From JAICYJ01 sp045806525 (lineage in GTDB: Bacteria; Actinomycetota; Thermoleophilia; Gaiellales; JAICJC01): 15,203 nucleotides of DNA. Made by a program: the position numbers and the translations under genes. Position 1 is the first letter of the stretch. Each line of letters begins with the position of its first letter. The notes under the pieces were generated by a model that was given only the letters and a program-made list of their open reading frames with translations, did no database searches and was not told where the DNA came from. Below, piece after piece: positions 12,659 to 15,203 of the stretch. The DNA is taken from positions 1 to 15,203 of the forward strand of contig JBJMJD010000052.1 in the NCBI GenBank assembly GCA_045806525.1, in the 5' to 3' direction.

Positions 12659-13699
12659 ATGTCCCGCGACCAGCTGTTCGAAACCGTGCGCGCCCTGCTC
12701 GAGCTGCACTCGCCGAGCGGCGTCGAGGCCGAGATCGATGCCCACCTGATGGAGGCGCTGGCGCTCCACGGCACGCCGGCGGTGGACGGCGCCGGGAACA
12801 TCATCCTGTCGCTGGCCCGCCCCGCCGGCGGGGGCGAGGGCAAGGTCGCGCTGCTCGCCCACAAGGACGAGATCGGCGGGCTGGTCAAGCGCGTCGAGGA
12901 GGGCGGCCGGCTAATCGCCCAGACGCTCGGCGACGCGCATCCCTGGATCTGGGGCGAGGGGCCGGTCGAGGTGCTTGGGCGGCACGACACGGTGCTGGGC
13001 GTGCTCTCGTTCGGCGCGCGGCACGTGTCCGACGAGTCGCCGCAGCGAAAGCAGCTCGACGACGCGCCCGTGAAGTGGAAGGACGCCTGGATCGAGACCA
13101 AGCTCAGCGCCGAGGCGCTGGAGGCGGCCGGCGTCACGGTCGGCTCGCGCATCGTGCCCGCGCGCTGGCGCAAGCGGCCGGTGCGGTTGGGCGACGACGG
13201 CGAGTACGTGGCCTGTCACGCGCTCGACGACAAGGTCGCCGTCGCGATGCTGCTCGAGCTGGCCGGCCGACTCGAGGCTCCGAACCGTCCGATCGACCTC
13301 GTGTTCACGACCCGCGAAGAGGTCGGCTGCCAGGGCTCGCAGTACTACGCGCGCAGCACCGACGCCGCCGCGATCGTGGCGCTGGAGGTGGTGCCCGTAG
13401 CCGAGGAGTATGCGATCGACCCCGGCCCGGACCCCGTCATCATCCGCGCCGACTCCTACGCGCCGCTCGACGAGGGACTCTCGTGGGAGCTGGCCGATGC
13501 GGCGGCCACCGCAGGCGTGACCGTGCGCCACGCGGCCGTCACGCGCTACGGATCCGATGCCTCATCCAGCCTTGACAGCGGCCGCGTGCCGCGCAGCGCC
13601 TGCCTTGCCGCGGCCACCGAGAACACCCACGGCTTCGAGATCGCCCACCTCGACGCGATCGACGGCTGCGTGCGGATCCTGCACAACTGGCTGGGTTAG
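12659..13699 (+). CDS. M42-family metallo-aminopeptidase
   Basis: A 346-residue protein of the M42 (glutamyl aminopeptidase/FrvX-like, tetrahedral TET-type) family. Co-catalytic metal ligands are visible: A-H-K-D at 67-70 (His68, Asp70 partner), H-A-L-D-D-K at 187-192 (bridging Asp190 or Asp191), T-R-E-E-V-G at 218-223 (catalytic Glu220, ligand Glu221), an acidic residue Glu243 in the strand A-L-E-V-V where family members often have Asp, and N-T-H-G-F-E-I-A-H at 322-330 (His324). These enzymes remove N-terminal residues from short peptides in the cytosol as large oligomers, with Zn or Co. Length is normal for the family. Its stop codon overlaps a -10-like box for the tRNA gene that follows. 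Confidence 0.9.
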   Translation: MSRDQLFETVRALLELHSPSGVEAEIDAHLMEALALHGTPAVDGAGNIILSLARPAGGGEGKVALLAHKDEIGGLVKRVEEGGRLIAQTLGDAHPWIWGEGPVEVLGRHDTVLGVLSFGARHVSDESPQRKQLDDAPVKWKDAWIETKLSAEALEAAGVTVGSRIVPARWRKRPVRLGDDGEYVACHALDDKVAVAMLLELAGRLEAPNRPIDLVFTTREEVGCQGSQYYARSTDAAAIVALEVVPVAEEYAIDPGPDPVIIRADSYAPLDEGLSWELADAAATAGVTVRHAAVTRYGSDASSSLDSGRVPRSACLAAATENTHGFEIAHLDAIDGCVRILHNWLG

Positions 13700-13702
13700 A
13701 AT
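13697..13702 (+). promoter_or_regulatory. -10 box for tRNA-Met overlapping the peptidase stop
   Basis: TAGAAT matches five of six bases of the -10 consensus and contains the TAG stop of the M42 gene. Transcription from it would start about 3-5 bases before the mature tRNA. No -35 match is visible, so read-through from the peptidase gene is an alternative source of the tRNA. Confidence 0.35.
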
Positions 13703-13712
13703 CCCGCCTCCT

Positions 13713-13786
13713 GGCGGAGTAGCTCAGCTGGTTAGAGCAGCGGAATCATAATCCGCGTGTCGGGGGTTCGAGTCCCTCCTCCGCTA
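13713..13786 (+). tRNA. tRNA-Met (CAT anticodon), elongator type
   Basis: The cloverleaf folds completely: acceptor GGCGGAG pairs with CTCCGCT (G1-U72 wobble), D stem GCTC/GAGC, anticodon stem GCGGA/TCCGC around loop ATCATAA with anticodon CAT, variable GTGTC, T stem GGGGG/CCCTC around TTCGAGT, discriminator A. There is no C1-A72 mismatch and no run of three G-C pairs in the anticodon stem, so it is not the initiator. A lysidine-modified tRNA-Ile(CAU) is possible but the body resembles actinobacterial elongator Met. The 3' CCA is not encoded (ACCT follows), so it must be added enzymatically. Confidence 0.93.
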
Positions 13787-14007
13787 CCTCACAACCAAGC
13801 CGAACGGCGCGCCTCACAGGCCGTTCCGGCCCGCGGGTGTCACGCAAAGTGTCACTCGCAGGTATCCCGACTCGGACGCCCTGACAGCCGCCCCTCCACC
13901 CGTTGCCGCGATCCAGAAGGCGTCGGAGTCCCGTGATCCCTGTGTGGGCACCACCCAGGATTTTCAGACTCGCACACTGCGGGCCGCCGTTACGGACCAT
14001 GTGGCGG
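13787..14007. other. Gene-free stretch after the tRNA
   Basis: I see no convincing coding frame here. It holds the hairpin described separately and a direct repeat GTGTCAC at 13837-13843 and 13849-13855. If the small uncertain ORF that follows is not real, the gene-free stretch runs to 14277. No integrase, transposase or repeat of the tRNA 3' end is visible. Confidence 0.5.
13802..13826 (+). terminator. Hairpin downstream of tRNA-Met
   Basis: GAACGGC (13802-13808) and GCCGTTC (13820-13826) are perfect 7-bp arms with an 11-base loop; three more pairs can form after a one-base bulge. It starts 16 bases past the tRNA and is well placed to end its transcript. There is no T-run, only further GC-rich sequence. 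Confidence 0.45.
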
Positions 14008-14274
14008 CTACTGCCCAACAGTCCCTAGGGTGGCTCGAATACCCCGAGCGGACACTTTCGACGGGAGCGTGTTCAGGTGACCGGCACTTGCTCGTGCGCG
14101 GCGGAGGGCGTACACGTATTCGTCGAGTCCGCGGAGCTGCCTGGTAGCGGCTGCGACCGTTTCTAGTTGGCGGATTGCGTCGGAGCGGGGGCCTTTCACC
14201 GCTACCCAGCCGGCGGATCGCCCGTGCTCTTGTTGGCGGGCGACTTCTCGGAGGACTAGGGATTTGAAGGTCAT
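14008..14274 (-). CDS. Possible small helical protein, 88 residues (uncertain)
   Basis: Begins M-T-F-K-S-L-V-L-R-E-V-A-R-Q-Q, has a basic, helix-favouring middle (A-I-R-Q-L-E-T-V-A-A-A-T-R-Q-L-R-G-L-D-E) and a Arg/Ala-rich second half. No family is recognised and no signal or membrane segment is present. It starts 3 bases after the stop of the repeat protein, on the same strand, which would fit an operon, but only a weak AGG lies before the ATG. It could be a chance frame in GC-rich DNA; the position next to the repeat protein is the main argument for it. Confidence 0.35.
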   Translation of the reverse strand: MTFKSLVLREVARQQEHGRSAGWVAVKGPRSDAIRQLETVAAATRQLRGLDEYVYALRRARASAGHLNTLPSKVSARGIRATLGTVGQ

Positions 14275-14277
14275 CGC

Positions 14278-15203
14278 CTAGCTGGATGACTTGGCGGGGG
14301 CGTGGGGACGGCGCATCTGAGCTAGTGAGCAGGCCCGCGCCGGAGTGCGCGTTGCGCGCGCGGGAGCGTGTTGTGGGGTTGGTTCCTGTGTCCATTTCGA
14401 GCCGTCTAGTCGAACGATGAAGGCCGTATTGAACTCAGGTGCCCCGCCAATGCACGTGCCGACTCCGACGGCGGCGCCATCTGGGGCGAGGGCGAGCTGC
14501 TCGCCGTTGAGAGTGATTCTCGCTGCGGGGCTGTTGCTCCAGCGCTTTCCGTCCCAGTGGATGTAGTAGACGCCAGGCACGTTGCCGTAGCCGCCAGCGC
14601 CGCACCATGCGCAGGCTGGTTTTCCCTGGGGATGGAATCGGCTGCTTGCCCCGACGGCCCACGCGTCGGTGGGGCTGGCCGCGATCACGTCATACAGTGC
14701 GGAGTCCGTGTTGTGATGCGGGGTCGGGGTGATCGTCCAGTGGTTGCCATCCCAGTGAGCGGCGATCGGGTGGTCATGTGCGTGCCGGGAATAGCTGGCG
14801 ACCGCCCAGGCGCTCGTCCAGCTCGTGGAAGCGAGGCTGGAAACCACGGAGCTGACACCAAACGGTTCAGCCACCTGGCTCCACTGGTGGCCGTCCCAGT
14901 GCTCCAACAAGCCGCGGTCACGGCGTCTTGCCTGCATCCAGACATCGCTGCTGCTGGATGCGGAGACCATCGTCAGTACCGCTTCGCTGGGGAGCCAGGA
15001 TGGCGTGAGGTCATGCCAGGCATGGCCGTCCCAACGCTCGATCATCGTCAGGTCCTTCCATGGCTCTCCGGGGCGTTTTCGGCGTCGCGATCCGATCGCC
15101 CAGACATCGTTTGGTGCGGGCGCTGCCACGCCGGTTAGTTGGCCCTGGACTCCTGGGCTGAGCGAGACGCGCCACGCTTGGCCGTCCCAATGCTCGATCA
15201 GGG
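14278..15203 (-). CDS. WD-G repeat protein, probable beta-propeller (5' end outside window)
   Basis: The frame is open to the right edge; a GTG at 15129 lies within a repeat, so the true start is beyond the window. At least six copies of a ~45-residue unit are visible, each with (I/L)xxH/RWDGxxW near its start and, about 30 residues later, a D/S-x-W-A-V-G-type strand: examples are L-I-E-H-W-D-G-Q-A-W, M-I-E-R-W-D-G-H-A-W, L-L-E-H-W-D-G-H-Q-W and Y-I-H-W-D-G-K-R-W. The last copy is degenerate (V-R-L-D-G-S-K-W). The tail is Pro/Ala/Arg-rich with no anchor. Such repeats form beta-propellers, generally in secreted or surface proteins; a signal peptide would lie outside the window. Function unknown. 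Codon choice is less GC-biased than in the genes left of the tRNA. Confidence 0.8.
   Translation of the reverse strand, partial: LIEHWDGQAWRVSLSPGVQGQLTGVAAPAPNDVWAIGSRRRKRPGEPWKDLTMIERWDGHAWHDLTPSWLPSEAVLTMVSASSSSDVWMQARRRDRGLLEHWDGHQWSQVAEPFGVSSVVSSLASTSWTSAWAVASYSRHAHDHPIAAHWDGNHWTITPTPHHNTDSALYDVIAASPTDAWAVGASSRFHPQGKPACAWCGAGGYGNVPGVYYIHWDGKRWSNSPAARITLNGEQLALAPDGAAVGVGTCIGGAPEFNTAFIVRLDGSKWTQEPTPQHAPARATRTPARACSLAQMRRPHAPAKSSS

Noticed and set aside
11863..13575. Plus-strand frame of 570 codons across three genes
   Set aside because: It crosses the ArsR, 73-residue and M42 genes in the wrong frame and has low-complexity Arg/Gly/Ala composition.
13746..14018. 90-residue minus-strand frame ending in a G-L-E-P-P-T-R-G-L peptide
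   Set aside because: This is the antisense of the tRNA, a familiar false gene product; the rest of the frame shows no family.
13713..15203. Attachment-site repeat or integrase next to the tRNA
   Set aside because: No second copy of the tRNA 3' sequence and no recombinase frame is visible in the window.
1..15203. CRISPR array, insertion sequence or defence system
   Set aside because: No regularly spaced repeats, transposase motifs or known defence domains are found on either strand.

Overview
The window is chromosomal DNA of a high-GC bacterium. Dense, short-gapped genes, GC-biased third codon positions, PAC2-family and luciferase-like proteins, many TANNNT boxes placed about 6 bases before start codons (the leaderless-mRNA pattern), and a C-terminal protein built of Trp-Asp-Gly propeller-like repeats all point to an actinobacterium. 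Thermoleophilia (Solirubrobacterales-like) is my best guess, but this is inference.

Layout. Positions 1-130 hold the start of a PLP decarboxylase of the diaminopimelate decarboxylase type (minus, runs off the window). Positions 214-1135 hold an AraC-type regulator followed by a VOC/glyoxalase-fold protein (minus), and divergent from them a 53-residue single-pass membrane protein (1220-1381). Positions 1388-2535 hold a cupin and a PilZ protein (minus). Positions 2677-4155 hold a PAC2 protein directly coupled to a nitroreductase (minus). Divergent from PAC2 is a luciferase-like flavin monooxygenase (4203-5225). It converges by overlapping stop codons on an FAD amine oxidase (5222-6472), which is divergent from a class C beta-lactamase-type serine hydrolase (6504-7907). 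That gene again converges by overlapping stops on a GH15 trehalase/glucoamylase-type enzyme (7904-9706).

Positions 9728-11918 form a tight three-gene minus-strand operon: a split transketolase (thiamine-binding N subunit, then C subunit) and an NADPH-dependent FMN reductase. It is divergent from a small ArsR-family repressor (11987-12283) that carries the C-x-C-D thiol/metalloid-sensing motif. This is the most interesting unit in the window: a putative thiol- or metalloid-controlled pentose-phosphate plus flavin-reductase module, with a trehalase-type gene just downstream.

Positions 12286-13699 hold a small conserved-looking 73-residue protein (minus) and an M42-type metallo-aminopeptidase (plus), followed 13 bases later by tRNA-Met(CAT). 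After the tRNA the character changes: fewer obvious genes, less extreme codon bias, a small uncertain ORF, and the 3' part of a repeat protein that runs out of the window. The tRNA may mark the edge of an island, but no integrase or second attachment repeat is visible.

Recurring themes are four convergent gene pairs with 6 bases or less between or across their ends, divergent promoters packed into 31-68 bases, and nine start codons preceded by a -10-like box at leaderless spacing. Four flavoenzyme genes and a flavin reductase-type activity lie within 8 kb, but I see no proof that they form one pathway.
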